64,000 nt of DNA, taken from Desulfotruncus arcticus DSM 17038 (GTDB taxonomy: Bacteria > Bacillota > Desulfotomaculia > Desulfotomaculales > Desulfallaceae). The stretch is from positions 1 through 64,000 of the forward strand of contig NZ_FOOX01000009.1 in assembly GCF_900113335.1 (NCBI RefSeq), written 5' to 3'. The notes under the pieces are model-generated. The model was not told the origin of the DNA and searched no databases. It saw only the letters and a program-made list of their open reading frames with translations. Within the stretch, counting starts at the first letter, position 1; each line of letters opens with the position of its first letter. This document shows, one piece after another, positions 34,564 through 43,128 of the stretch. The position numbers were made by a program, and so were the translations under genes.

Positions 34564-34688
34564 ATCTCGTTAACCGCCGCTAAGACTCCCGCCTCTACAG
34601 GCGGGAGTCTTAGCGGCGATAAACTCGAAATAAGTGCGACTAAGGTTCAGGTGGGGTCAAAACCCCGCCTGAACCAAGTCTTCTTTAT
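34564..34688 (+). repeat. Two-hairpin repeat, copy C (the most regular type-X copy)
   Basis: Hairpin 2 is fully paired (CCGCCGCTAAGACTCCCGCCT/AGGCGGGAGTCTTAGCGGCG). The invariant linker CTCGAAATAAGTGCGACTAA follows, then hairpin 1 with one G-T type difference (GGTGGGGT/ACCCCGCC). Its last base touches the stop codon of the convergent Spo0E-like gene. Confidence 0.92.
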
Positions 34689-34858
34689 TATAAAGCCGCT
34701 TTTACTTCCCGCTGATACTTATTAATCAACTCATCCAGTTGCTGGCTCACCTGAAGCAGTTTTTTAAAATTGGCCGGGTCGTTTTTTGATACCTCATAAA
34801 GCTTACGCCTTTCAAGCTCTATTTGTACTAAAAGCCTTCCCCAATTTAAAAGATTCAA
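34688..34858 (-). CDS. Spo0E-like aspartyl-phosphate phosphatase
   Basis: 56 residues from a TTG start with CGGGTGAT upstream. The sequence has two amphipathic helices and the family signature SQQLDELINKY near the end, preceded by IELERRKLYEV. Spo0E-type proteins dephosphorylate Spo0A or related response regulators and so delay sporulation. Length and motif fit, although the proteins are short and variable. It is too short to have been found by simple length cut-offs. Repeat copy C abuts its stop codon and may serve as its transcription end. Confidence 0.8.
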   Translation of the reverse strand: MNLLNWGRLLVQIELERRKLYEVSKNDPANFKKLLQVSQQLDELINKYQREVKAAL

Positions 34859-35031
34859 AGAAAATCACCCGAGTGCAATAATAACATATTATTACAAATA
34901 GTTAAATACAATTACAAAAATTTGTATTTATTATCCAAAATACCGGAGTTTTTATTATCCCTTCAAGCCAAAACGTATGTTTGGTATAATTACATGATGA
35001 ATGCCCCGCAAGGGGACAATTACTTCTTTTT

Positions 35032-35232
35032 TCAGCCAAAGTAAAAGGGGAAAACTTTGGTTTCTCTGACCCACCTTTCAATGCTGAACGGTAATATGCT
35101 AAATGGGTCATATCTGATTTTAACTTTATCCCCAATAATATCCACCTGTTCAATACCTGGTTTGCTTAATAGCTTTTTTACTACTTCTTCTCCGGTTTTT
35201 TTTCTGGGAATCTCCAGTGTAATTATAGCCAA
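35032..35232 (-). CDS. Small protein (66 aa), possibly HMA/ferredoxin-like fold without metal motif
   Basis: The TTG at 35232 follows GGAGGTG at good spacing. The sequence alternates strand and helix: AIITLEIP, a helix TGEEVVKKLLSKPG, then IEQVDIIGDKVKIRYDP. This resembles the start of an HMA-like beta-alpha-beta-beta fold, but the CxxC metal motif is absent. A longer frame up to 35274 has no ribosome site. Function unknown; it neighbours other very small genes on the same strand. Confidence 0.55.
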   Translation of the reverse strand: MAIITLEIPRKKTGEEVVKKLLSKPGIEQVDIIGDKVKIRYDPFSILPFSIERWVRETKVFPFYFG

Positions 35233-35393
35233 AAATGACACCTCCGAATATAATAGGGGGTCAGGCTCTGCCATTTATAAGCGTAACTTGATTATCTTAC
35301 CTTGGTTTGTGACAGTGATTCCGGCAGGGGTCGGGAAAAGACTGCCCGGGCTAAGTTATAATAATATATTATGTAAAATAGAATTGAGTCGTG

Positions 35394-35440
35394 AAAAGAA
35401 AAACACGCACATATTGAAATTCAATTAGCGTGCGCGTTTG
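35394..35440 (-). terminator. Terminator of the 57-aa gene (member of a repeated terminator family)
   Basis: On the minus strand AAACGCGCACGCTAATTGAA and TTCAATATGTGCG form the stem, followed by TGTTTTTCTTTT. The left arm AAACGCGC-CGCTAA and the T-rich end are shared with hairpins at 59397-59450 and 63030-63070. Confidence 0.65.
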
Positions 35441-35511
35441 TATAATATTTTGGAAAAGCATGCCTGGCGTTTATAGTCATTTTGTATAAAAATTAAATTA
35501 TGCATTATGCT

Positions 35512-35685
35512 TTAGATGCTGGCAGGTTGCCATAGTCCGTCGATTAGTTGCTCAATGCTGATTTGCTTGCCCAGGTTTTGATAAGTTTGAAGGTAAACTT
35601 GGACCAACCACCTGGAATAGAGGTGGTATTGCCTGTTTTCTCCGTCACTGTTAATGGTTAACCGATATGCCGTATTGAGTTTCAT
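35512..35685 (-). CDS. Small conserved-looking protein (57 aa), unknown function
   Basis: ATG preceded by GCGGAGGTGGTTTT, a strong ribosome site, and followed by a terminator, so a real gene is likely. The sequence opens MKLNTAYRLTINSDGENRQY, then has YSRWLVQVYLQTYQNLGKQ and ends EQLIDGLWQPASI. It has no signal peptide or membrane segment and a mixed, soluble composition. I recognise no family. Confidence 0.6.
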   Translation of the reverse strand: MKLNTAYRLTINSDGENRQYHLYSRWLVQVYLQTYQNLGKQISIEQLIDGLWQPASI

Positions 35686-35891
35686 AAAACCACCTCCGCG
35701 CTTATATTATGCATATTATACACAAAGGTAATTAATAAAGCAACAGCTTTTAATGTAAAGTTTAGGTTAATTTCTGGTTAGTTGTTTCGTGGAGGCACTC
35801 CGATTTGGTAATTTTAACTGCAAAGAACGGTCGATACCATGGTTTAACATAATTGTTAACTTATAATTAATATCTTTTTTACAAATTTTCA

Positions 35892-35920
35892 TTTAATTTT
35901 TAACACATTTTAGTTATAAT
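35892..35920 (+). promoter_or_regulatory. Possible promoter of the micro-gene unit
   Basis: TTTAAT (35892-35897), 17-bp spacer, TATAAT (35915-35920). Upstream, TTAACA-taat-TGTTAA at 35844-35859 is a perfect inverted repeat that could be an operator. Confidence 0.45.
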
Positions 35921-35963
35921 AAGCATATCATTTTTCTTAGGTACTTTTAAAAGGAGGTGAGGT

Positions 35964-36074
35964 ATGGTAATGACCAAAGAATTAATTGACCAGATCCTGA
36001 GAGATATTGGTCTGGAAAAAATCGAAGTTGAACCCGATGAAAAGCGGGAAACCCTGTCCGAAGACAGGAAGTGA
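35964..36074 (+). CDS. 36-aa charged micro-protein
   Basis: ATG preceded by AAAAGGAGGTGAGGT (an ideal Shine-Dalgarno) and by a plausible promoter. The 36 residues (MVMTKELIDQILRDIGLEKI then an acidic-basic tail ending EDRK) would form one amphipathic helix and a charged tail. Its TGA overlaps an ATG (TGATG at 36072-36076) that opens an 11-codon frame, MKNNLRRFLSW. A second perfect SD at 36088-36094 precedes a six-codon frame at 36103-36123 (MVTENN). A strong terminator follows. The transcript is therefore tiny. It may encode signalling or leader peptides, or be a regulatory RNA; no family is recognised. Confidence 0.6.
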   Translation: MVMTKELIDQILRDIGLEKIEVEPDEKRETLSEDRK

Positions 36075-36123
36075 TGAAGAATAACTTAAGGAGGTTTTTA
36101 AGTTGGTAACGGAAAATAATTAG

Positions 36124-36174
36124 CCGGGGGCTGGAGTTAAGCAATTAACCCGCCCCCGGTTTCGGTTTTATTGT
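36124..36174 (+). terminator. Terminator of the micro-gene unit
   Basis: CCGGGGGC (36124-36131) pairs with GCCCCCGG (36152-36159), with an inner stem GTTAA-gcaa-TTAAC, followed by TTTCGGTTTTATT. Confidence 0.85.
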
Positions 36175-36212
36175 ATATTTCATTCTGTATACCTGGGTTG
36201 AGCCAATGCCTG

Positions 36213-37361
36213 CTACCCTTCATATTGTTGGTCTTTCAGGATATGAATATCCTCTTCCCGCTGGTACAGTACCCGGCGGGGATAAGGGATTTCAATACCG
36301 GCCCGGTCCAGTGCATATTTAAAACGACGCCGCAACTCGCGTTCAATAACCCATTGCTCACCGGGAGCAGTTGGGGCAACGGTGCGGATATTAACGGAGG
36401 AATCGGCAAGCTCAGTCACCCCTTGGACCTGGGGTTCATCCAAGATTGTTTCGATATCTTTATAAGCGATATAGCTTTCCTGTTTTAACACCTCGATGGC
36501 CCGGTCAATGTCTTCCTCGTATGCAATTCCCACAGTTACCACAGCCATCATATGTCCCCTGTTGTAGTTGGTCACCCTGGTTATTTCTCCGTTGGGAATA
36601 ATGTGCAGCTGCCCCGTCCACTGCCGGATCTTGCAGGTGCGCAGGCCGATTTCCTCCACTGTTCCGATGATTCCTGCGGTTTCAACGAAATCCCCAACAC
36701 TAAATTGATCTTCGAATAGAATAAAAAACCCGCTGATGATGTCTTTAACCAGGTTCTGTGCTCCGAATCCGACGGCCAGACCCAGTATGCCTGCGCTGGC
36801 CAGGATGGCACTGGTGTTGACATTGAAAATTTCCATAATCATTAGTGCGGCCAGAAAAAAAATTATATAGGTAAGCACATTGCGCAGCAGTGCTTCAAGA
36901 GTTTGGGCCCGCCGTTGTTCATTTAGTTTATGACGTTCGAAAATTTGTTTAACCGTTATCTGGCCGATATTAACGGCAAGCCTGGCTCCTACCAGAACTC
37001 CTACAATTTTAATAATTTTAACGGCTGCGGTTTTTAAGTCGTCAACTGAAATAACTTTTACTTGAAAGATTTGAAGGATCAAAATAGCAGCAAAAAAATA
37101 TCCTCCGTAAAGTAACAGTGTTTTTAATAGAACCCTGGTTGAACGGATTAAATTATCGGATATAAGACGATTGTCTGTTTCGCTATCAGTGTTTTCTTCG
37201 TTGATGTTCCTTTCTTTTATCACCCTGTCTATGATTGAGGACAAAATTTTGATAATTAAGTAGGTTGTAAATAATACTACCGCTGATAGCCCAATATTGA
37301 TCAGTAAAGCTTGGATGTTTGCCGGAGTCGCTATCCAGTTTCTGATCTGGTCGGTAGTCAT
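36213..37361 (-). CDS. Small-conductance mechanosensitive channel (MscS family)
   Basis: Membrane channel that opens on osmotic down-shock. Three to four N-terminal hydrophobic segments are followed by the pore-lining helix and beta domain: SAILASAGILGLAVGFGAQNLVKDIISGFFILFEDQFSVGDFV and GTVEEIGLRTCKIRQWTGQLHIIPNGEI, both strongly diagnostic of MscS. The C-terminal domain ends after RVLYQREEDIHILKD. From the ATG at 37361 it is 382 residues. The frame is open further upstream, and a GTG at 37391 or an ATT at about 37382 with GGGTGAT before it are alternatives, so the start is uncertain. No operon partner; convergent with the micro-gene unit and divergent from gerA. Confidence 0.92.
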   Translation of the reverse strand: MTTDQIRNWIATPANIQALLINIGLSAVVLFTTYLIIKILSSIIDRVIKERNINEENTDSETDNRLISDNLIRSTRVLLKTLLLYGGYFFAAILILQIFQVKVISVDDLKTAAVKIIKIVGVLVGARLAVNIGQITVKQIFERHKLNEQRRAQTLEALLRNVLTYIIFFLAALMIMEIFNVNTSAILASAGILGLAVGFGAQNLVKDIISGFFILFEDQFSVGDFVETAGIIGTVEEIGLRTCKIRQWTGQLHIIPNGEITRVTNYNRGHMMAVVTVGIAYEEDIDRAIEVLKQESYIAYKDIETILDEPQVQGVTELADSSVNIRTVAPTAPGEQWVIERELRRRFKYALDRAGIEIPYPRRVLYQREEDIHILKDQQYEG

Positions 37362-37531
37362 CTGGAGTTGGTCCTGTATAATTTTTATCACCCGCTCTAA
37401 GGTACTTTTGCAGGATATTATAACACATCTAATATATCCACATAAACCACTAACTGCCAGGGTATTACTAATATTCAAATTTAAGAGCTTTGTTCAATTT
37501 ATTAATTTAAGCCTGACTCTGGGGTGATGGT

Positions 37532-39382
37532 GTGGAGTTGTTGAAGTATCTACTTTACAGGAAGCCAAATTCTATCCCGTCTCTTTTTGAATCAGGGATA
37601 GAAGACCGGATGGATGAAGATGGCAAGCAATCCGGTAAGAATAAAAATAAATGGCCGGACAAAGAATCCTCAGCTGGCCAAAAGAACAGTGGTCGGCAGG
37701 GGCAAGATGCCCGGGACGGAGGAAAATCATCAGGTGGTGGAGTTAAGCCCAACCCTGCTATTGAAAAAAGATTTGCCGATAAGATAGCGGAAAACAAGGC
37801 TATTGATGACATAATGAACAATAAAGTTAAGCTTTATCTGGGCTTGGATAATAATAAACAGGTGCTGGAGAAAATTTTTCGTGTGCCCGAGAACAAGGAC
37901 CCTGTTTTCAGAATTATCTCCATCGGTACTAAACCTCCCACCAGGGCCATGCTGCTATACCTGGACGGAATTACCAATACCCAATTGCAGAATACCACTG
38001 TATTGCAGCCGCTGATGCTTCTTTCGGAGCTGAGAGATGTTCGTGCGGATGGGGGGGCAGCCGATGCTAAAAAAATTGATGAAGACTTTATCGAGCGGAT
38101 AAAAGCTGCGGTACTCCCCAGCAACCAGGTTGCTGAGGCTGAAACCTTTGAACAAGTGGTTAATGATGTGCTAAACGGCAACACCGCATTAATTATCGAT
38201 GGTTTTGACCGGGCTATACTGATTGAAACCAAGGGCTGGCAGTACCGGAGCGTGGGTAAGCCCCAGGTAGAGGCTGTAATCCGGGGGCCCCAGGAAGGGT
38301 TTACCGAATTAATCAAAATCAATACTACGCTGGTACGCAAGATAATCTATCGCCCTGCTTTGGTTACTGAGTACGTAAATGCCGGCGCTGTCGGGCCAAT
38401 GCAGTGTGCTGTGATGTATATGGCGGATGTGGTTAATCCGGATTTGGTTAAAGAAGTAAAAAGAAGGCTTGAATTAATTCGCGCGGATTATTTAAGCGAA
38501 CCCGGTCTGGTGGAGCAAATGATTGAGGATTCGCCCGGTGTTCCGGTTCCTCAGGTGCTTACCACCGAGCGGCCGGACCGGGTGGCAGCTAATTTATTAG
38601 AGGGTAAGGTGGCTATTTTTGTAAACGGTAATCCTTTTGTTATGCTGGTGCCGTGTACTTTTTTCAATCTAATGCAGTCTCCCGAAGACGCTTACATCAG
38701 GTGGCCCTCCGGCTCTTTTATCAGGATTATCCGCTACCTGGGACTGTTTATGGCGTTGCTGCTCCCGGCTCATTATGTGGCTATCGTTGCTTATCACCCG
38801 GAATTCATCCCCACAGACCTGCTGCTGGCCATGACCGGGGCCCGGGAGAAGGTGCCGTTTCCGTCCATCGTGGAGGTTCTGCTGATGGAAACCTCCTTTG
38901 AATTGATTCGGGAAGCAGGTATTCGGATTCCAGGTACTGTCGGTACTACTCTGGGCATCGTGGGGGCTTTAATTCTGGGTCAGGCGGCAGTATCGGCCAA
39001 TATTGTCAGCCCTATCCTGATCATTGTGGTGGCGGTAACGGCTTTGGGGTCGTTTGCGATACCTAATTATTCTTTTTCTTTATCCATCAGGCTATTGCGG
39101 TTTGTTTATATTTTGTTGGGTTCAGTTATGGGTCTAATGGGTATTCTGATTGGGGTGTATATTCATGTGGGGGTAATGGTTACCTTGAAGTCTTTCGGGA
39201 TACCTTTTATGGCGCCGGCCGCGCCGGTAACCATTAAAGGTACGGATTACTTCATGCGTGGACCGGTATGGCAACAGGAAACCCGGCCGGATTATTTAGA
39301 TCCGCTAAAAACCCGGCGCCAGCCCCCAAAAAGCCGCAGCTGGTTGCGGCGCGGCGGCAAGCGGGGCGGGGGTGGCAAATGA
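37532..39382 (+). CDS. Spore germination receptor subunit GerA family
   Basis: A-subunit of a germinant receptor in the inner spore membrane, 616 residues. A hydrophilic low-complexity N-terminal part (about 25-75, rich in K, S, G, Q, D) is followed by the GerA globular domain (VKLYLGLDNNKQVLEKIF, VNDVLNGNTALIIDG, VEAVIRGPQEGFTE) and a C-terminal set of four to five membrane helices with IRIPGTVGTTLGIVGALILGQAAVSANIVSP. First gene of a gerA-gerB-gerC operon; its stop overlaps the gerB start (ATGA). No dedicated promoter could be read with confidence, though a forespore sigma-G promoter would be expected. Confidence 0.95.
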   Translation: MELLKYLLYRKPNSIPSLFESGIEDRMDEDGKQSGKNKNKWPDKESSAGQKNSGRQGQDARDGGKSSGGGVKPNPAIEKRFADKIAENKAIDDIMNNKVKLYLGLDNNKQVLEKIFRVPENKDPVFRIISIGTKPPTRAMLLYLDGITNTQLQNTTVLQPLMLLSELRDVRADGGAADAKKIDEDFIERIKAAVLPSNQVAEAETFEQVVNDVLNGNTALIIDGFDRAILIETKGWQYRSVGKPQVEAVIRGPQEGFTELIKINTTLVRKIIYRPALVTEYVNAGAVGPMQCAVMYMADVVNPDLVKEVKRRLELIRADYLSEPGLVEQMIEDSPGVPVPQVLTTERPDRVAANLLEGKVAIFVNGNPFVMLVPCTFFNLMQSPEDAYIRWPSGSFIRIIRYLGLFMALLLPAHYVAIVAYHPEFIPTDLLLAMTGAREKVPFPSIVEVLLMETSFELIREAGIRIPGTVGTTLGIVGALILGQAAVSANIVSPILIIVVAVTALGSFAIPNYSFSLSIRLLRFVYILLGSVMGLMGILIGVYIHVGVMVTLKSFGIPFMAPAAPVTIKGTDYFMRGPVWQQETRPDYLDPLKTRRQPPKSRSWLRRGGKRGGGGK

Positions 39383-40485
39383 GCCGTTTTAAACCTGTTA
39401 TTGGCGCTTCCGAAGCGATAACGTTACTGTTCATTTTTATTTCGGCCAAGATTTTTTTAACCTATACAGTTTTTTACTATCAAAAAGGTTTGAATGCCTC
39501 ATGGGTGATTCCTCTGCTAACCGCTGCTGCCGGCATTGTCGTCGTGCTGCTGCTGGTTGCTCTGCTTAACCGGTATCCGGGCCGGGATTTGGTTGAAATT
39601 GGCGAGGGATTGGCGGGACCGTATATTAATCTGCTGTTTGCTTTTTTTTATCTGGCTGTGCTGTTGCTTGGGGCAGGGATGACCCTGCGGGGGATCAGTG
39701 AGCGGGTGGTGTCGGGGTTCCTTACAGACACGCCCATCAGCCTGGTAACCGCTTTATTTGTCACCGGAACTATGGTGGTGAGCTACCTGGGACTTGAGGC
39801 TATAGCACGTACCGCCAGGTTTCTGGCCTCGGTGATGGTTGTTACAGCCCTGATTTTGATTGTTTTAACCACCCCCATGTGGCGCTGGGACGCGCTTTAC
39901 CCGCTGCTTGGCCCCGGTCCGCTGAAATTATTGCTGGGGAGCTTTAATTTTACCGGGGAGTATGTGCAAATTTTATTGTTGGGTCTGATCTGTCCCTTTT
40001 TACCGGCCGGTAGGATCAAGGCCATTGGTATCGGGGGGACGCTTATAGCGGGGTTTTTCCTGTTTGCATTTACAGCAGTTCCTATTTTGGTTTTTAGTTT
40101 CCCGCCCGTGACCGAATTAATGCTTCCTTCTTTTGAACTGGCCAGAATCATCAACATTGGCAGGTTCGGACAAAGAATGGAGGTTCTGTTTGTACCATTA
40201 TGGGTTTTTGGCAATATGATTTTTCTTTCCATTTCCTATTATGCCGCGGCTATGGTGTTAACGCGTATTTGTAAGCTGAGAGATTACCGCCCGTTTGTAT
40301 TGGCAGCGACGGTGTTAACTGTTGTTATTGCGTTTATTCCGCAAAATGCGCTCCAGGTGACCTACTGGGCCCACCAATATTTAAGCCGTTACAGTTTAGG
40401 CCTGCTGGTAATAGTTGTATTGTTATTGCTGATAATTGCCAAAATCAGGGATGGGGGAGGCGGCCTTAATGAAAAGAGCAATTAG
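39379..40485 (+). CDS. Spore germination receptor subunit GerB family (permease)
   Basis: B-subunit of the receptor, related to amino-acid permeases and thought to bind the germinant, 368 residues with about ten hydrophobic helices. The ATG at 39379 overlaps the gerA stop and has GGGGGTGG upstream; earlier in-frame starts fall inside gerA. Family features: the SAKIFLTYTVFYYQKGLNASW opening, a loop DALYPLLGPGPLKLLLGSF and ITELMLPSFELARIINIGRF-like sequence. It overlaps gerC by 17 bp. A second, unlinked GerB lies at 21833-22930. Confidence 0.94.
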   Translation: MSRFKPVIGASEAITLLFIFISAKIFLTYTVFYYQKGLNASWVIPLLTAAAGIVVVLLLVALLNRYPGRDLVEIGEGLAGPYINLLFAFFYLAVLLLGAGMTLRGISERVVSGFLTDTPISLVTALFVTGTMVVSYLGLEAIARTARFLASVMVVTALILIVLTTPMWRWDALYPLLGPGPLKLLLGSFNFTGEYVQILLLGLICPFLPAGRIKAIGIGGTLIAGFFLFAFTAVPILVFSFPPVTELMLPSFELARIINIGRFGQRMEVLFVPLWVFGNMIFLSISYYAAAMVLTRICKLRDYRPFVLAATVLTVVIAFIPQNALQVTYWAHQYLSRYSLGLLVIVVLLLLIIAKIRDGGGGLNEKSN

Positions 40486-41707
40486 TCTTTTATTAATCGG
40501 TTTTCTTCTTTTGCTGATACCCGGCTGCTATGACTACAATGACCCCGATGAAATTGCCTGGGTACTGGCGATTGGGCTCGACAAGGGCAAACAAAACAAT
40601 CTTACCATAACCACTGTTGTTGCAGTGCCGAAGAATATCGCAGGCGGTGGTGGCGGCCAACCCGCCTCGGGAGGAGGGGGCGGAGGGGGCTTTTTTACAG
40701 TTTCAATGGAGGCGCCGACTTTTTTAAGCGCCCTGGAACTGCTGGACTCCGTGGTGGACAGGCGGGCTGACCTGAGTCACATCAAGTGGGTTGTTTTTTC
40801 CCGGGCACTGGCTGAAGAAGGCCTAACAAAATATATGGATACTCTGGTCCGGTTCCACCAGTTTCGCCGAACCTCATATGTAATCATTTGCGAGGGCGGG
40901 GCCGAAGACTTCCTGTCGAAGGGCGTGCCCAAACTTGAGGATAACGTGGGGAAATATTATGAATTGCTGCAGAGGGGTTGGAGGTATACCGAGTTTATAC
41001 CTTTTGACAATTTTGAATATTTTTATATTAAATCCGAAATGCCCGGTGTTGCTCCTTTAGGCATCTTAGCCTCTCTTAACCGTGAAGCTCCCGTTTACAA
41101 TAACAATTCCCCCAAGGCAAATGGTATTTACCAGGCGGGAAAGATTCCCCGTGAGGGTGGCGGTGAGCTGGAATTTATGGGAGCCGCTATCTTTAAAGAG
41201 GGAAAAATGGTAGGTACCTTAAACGGGAATCAGGTTGGCGTGCAGAAGATTTTTGAAGGTACTATGAAACGAACATTTATTGATGTGCCTGATCCTGAAC
41301 ACCGGAATGATTATATTATTGTTGAAGTCAAGCCCCGCCAATCTCCAAAGGTGAATGTGCAAATTGTAGACGGTTATCCGCACATAGCCGTTGATGTCCA
41401 AATGGAGGGGGGGGTGGTTGGTATACAGAGCCGGGAAAATTACATTACCCCGGCCAGATTGTATATTATCGAAGACGCGGTTGAAAAGAGTTTATATAGA
41501 GATATTAACGAAACCATGGTTAAAAGTATGGATTTAAAAGCTGATTTTCTGGGGTTCGGTCTTCACGCCAAAAAGTTGTTTTTAACCTGGCCGGAATGGG
41601 TGGCTTACAACTGGGACGAAAAATACCCGGAAGCGACTTTCGATATCAAGGTGGATTACAAAGTTCGCCGGGCCGGATTGCTACATGAAATAGTTCCTAT
41701 TCAATAG
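40469..41707 (+). CDS. Spore germination receptor subunit GerC family (lipoprotein)
   Basis: C-subunit of the receptor, 412 residues. MKRAISLLLIGFLLLLIPGC is a lipoprotein signal peptide with the lipid-modified Cys at residue 20. GerC features follow: the DYNDPDEIAWVLAIGLDKG strand, a glycine-rich insert (GGGGGQ-type, about 60-75) that is longer than usual, ALELLDSVVDRRADLSHIKWVVFS, and the C-terminal FLGFGLHAKKLFLTWPEW. The ATG at 40469 has GGGGGAGG upstream and lies inside the end of gerB. Confidence 0.94.
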   Translation: MKRAISLLLIGFLLLLIPGCYDYNDPDEIAWVLAIGLDKGKQNNLTITTVVAVPKNIAGGGGGQPASGGGGGGGFFTVSMEAPTFLSALELLDSVVDRRADLSHIKWVVFSRALAEEGLTKYMDTLVRFHQFRRTSYVIICEGGAEDFLSKGVPKLEDNVGKYYELLQRGWRYTEFIPFDNFEYFYIKSEMPGVAPLGILASLNREAPVYNNNSPKANGIYQAGKIPREGGGELEFMGAAIFKEGKMVGTLNGNQVGVQKIFEGTMKRTFIDVPDPEHRNDYIIVEVKPRQSPKVNVQIVDGYPHIAVDVQMEGGVVGIQSRENYITPARLYIIEDAVEKSLYRDINETMVKSMDLKADFLGFGLHAKKLFLTWPEWVAYNWDEKYPEATFDIKVDYKVRRAGLLHEIVPIQ

Positions 41708-41717
41708 GGGTGGTTAT

Positions 41718-41912
41718 ATGTATTATGCAGTGATTCTAACAGTGGTTGGCCTGGTATCTCTGCATATTGCCAGTTACGGGTGGTATGCTTGGAAAGAGGA
41801 AAAAAACCTGCGCGGTGCGCTGGGGGCTTTTTTTACCGCAGGATTGACTTTTGCGGCGCCGGTGGCATTAATAATCTATTACGCCTACTTTGTTGATAAA
41901 GTCAACGGGTGA
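41718..41912 (+). CDS. Small two-helix membrane protein at the end of the ger operon
   Basis: 64 residues with TAGGGGTGGTTAT before the ATG, 10 bp after gerC, and followed by a terminator. Two hydrophobic segments (about 3-22 and 36-58) are separated by a charged turn WKEEKNLRG. It may be a fourth subunit of the germination receptor: small D-subunits with two membrane helices exist in some ger operons. The assignment rests on position and topology only. Confidence 0.75.
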   Translation: MYYAVILTVVGLVSLHIASYGWYAWKEEKNLRGALGAFFTAGLTFAAPVALIIYYAYFVDKVNG

Positions 41913-41933
41913 GGCGACGCAGGCAAAATAAGC

Positions 41934-41958
41934 AAAGGAGGGGGATACCCCTCCTTTT
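41934..41958. terminator. Bidirectional terminator between the ger operon and acyl-CoA dehydrogenase gene
   Basis: AAAGGAGGGG pairs with CCCCTCCTTT (41948-41957) around a short loop and is followed by T on both strands. Confidence 0.85.
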
Positions 41959-43108
41959 AGCTGTTCAGCACATGCTTGGATATTACAATCCTTTGTATTT
42001 GGTTGGTGCCTTCATATATCTGGGTGATTTTGGCGTCTCTCATATAGCGCTCAACAGGATATTCCCGGCAGTAACCGTAGCCACCCAGGATTTGTACTGC
42101 GTTGGTGGTAACCTCCATGGCAGTGTCAGTGGCGTACATCTTGGCCATTGAGGACTCCTTGCTATAAGGCAGGCCCATATCGCGCATGCGGGCGGCCCTG
42201 TAAACCAGCATGCGGGCGCAATCTATGCGGGTGGCCATGTCTGCCAGCATAAACTGGATAGCCTGGAAGCTGGCAATCGGCTTGCCAAACTGCACCCTTT
42301 CTTTGGCGTATTCTTTGGCAACATCGAAGGCCGCCTGGGCAATACCCAGACCTTGAGCAGCAATGCCGATACGTCCTCCGTCCAGTAGGGCCATAGCGAC
42401 TTTAAATCCTTCGCCTTCTTTTCCTAAAAGATTTTCTTTGGGAACCACGGCGTTGTCAAAAATCAATTCAGTGGTTATATCGCCGTGCAGCCCCATTTTT
42501 TCCTCTGTTTTGCCTATGGAAAAGCCTGGCGTATCTTTTTCCACCAGTAGGCAGGTAATGCCCTTGTGTCCCTTGCTTTTATCCGTGGTTACGAAAGTAA
42601 CATACACACTGGCCTCTCCGCCGTTAGAGATAAAGATCTTGTTGCCGTTGATAATGTAGTGGTCCTCCTCCAGCCTGGCGGTAGTGGCAAGATTGGCTGG
42701 ATCGGAGCCGGCGTTTGGCTCGGTAAGTGCGAAAGCGCCGATATATTCTCCGCCGGCCAGTTTTGGGATGTACTTTTGTTTTTGCTCCTCGGTGCCAAAG
42801 TACAATATGGGAAAAGTGCCAACCGAGGTATGAACTGCTAAAATAACGCCGGTTGAGGCACAAGCCCGTGATATCTCCTCAATGGTGATGATGTAGGAAA
42901 GGAAGTCGCAGCCAGCTCCTCCGTATTCCTCGGGAATTGGCACGCCCATCAGGCCCAGTTCGGCCATTTTTTCGATATTTTCCCTGGGGAATCTATGATC
43001 CCGGTCGATTTCCGCAGCCAGAGGGGCAATTTCATTCTGTGCAAGTTTTCTAACCATATCACGCATCATTTTTTGCTCGTCCGTAAGTAAATAAGGCAAT
43101 GCAGGCAC
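41957..43108 (-). CDS. Acyl-CoA dehydrogenase (short-chain/butyryl-CoA type)
   Basis: FAD enzyme introducing a double bond between C2 and C3 of an acyl-CoA, 383 residues. Seen: signature GAFALTEPNAGSDPANL, FISNGGEASVYVTFV for flavin and substrate contact, and the C-terminal AVQILGGYGYCREYPVERYMRDAKITQIYEGTNQIQR, where the Glu of YEGTNQI is the catalytic base of butyryl/short-chain enzymes. GGAG-type SD and ATG at 43108. It lies 20 bp after the thiolase gene on the same strand, so both form an operon of fatty acid or butyrate metabolism. In an anaerobe it could run in either direction. Confidence 0.95.
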   Translation of the reverse strand: MPALPYLLTDEQKMMRDMVRKLAQNEIAPLAAEIDRDHRFPRENIEKMAELGLMGVPIPEEYGGAGCDFLSYIITIEEISRACASTGVILAVHTSVGTFPILYFGTEEQKQKYIPKLAGGEYIGAFALTEPNAGSDPANLATTARLEEDHYIINGNKIFISNGGEASVYVTFVTTDKSKGHKGITCLLVEKDTPGFSIGKTEEKMGLHGDITTELIFDNAVVPKENLLGKEGEGFKVAMALLDGGRIGIAAQGLGIAQAAFDVAKEYAKERVQFGKPIASFQAIQFMLADMATRIDCARMLVYRAARMRDMGLPYSKESSMAKMYATDTAMEVTTNAVQILGGYGYCREYPVERYMRDAKITQIYEGTNQIQRIVISKHVLNS

Positions 43109-43128
43109 TCCTTTCTTTTAAACTGGTT

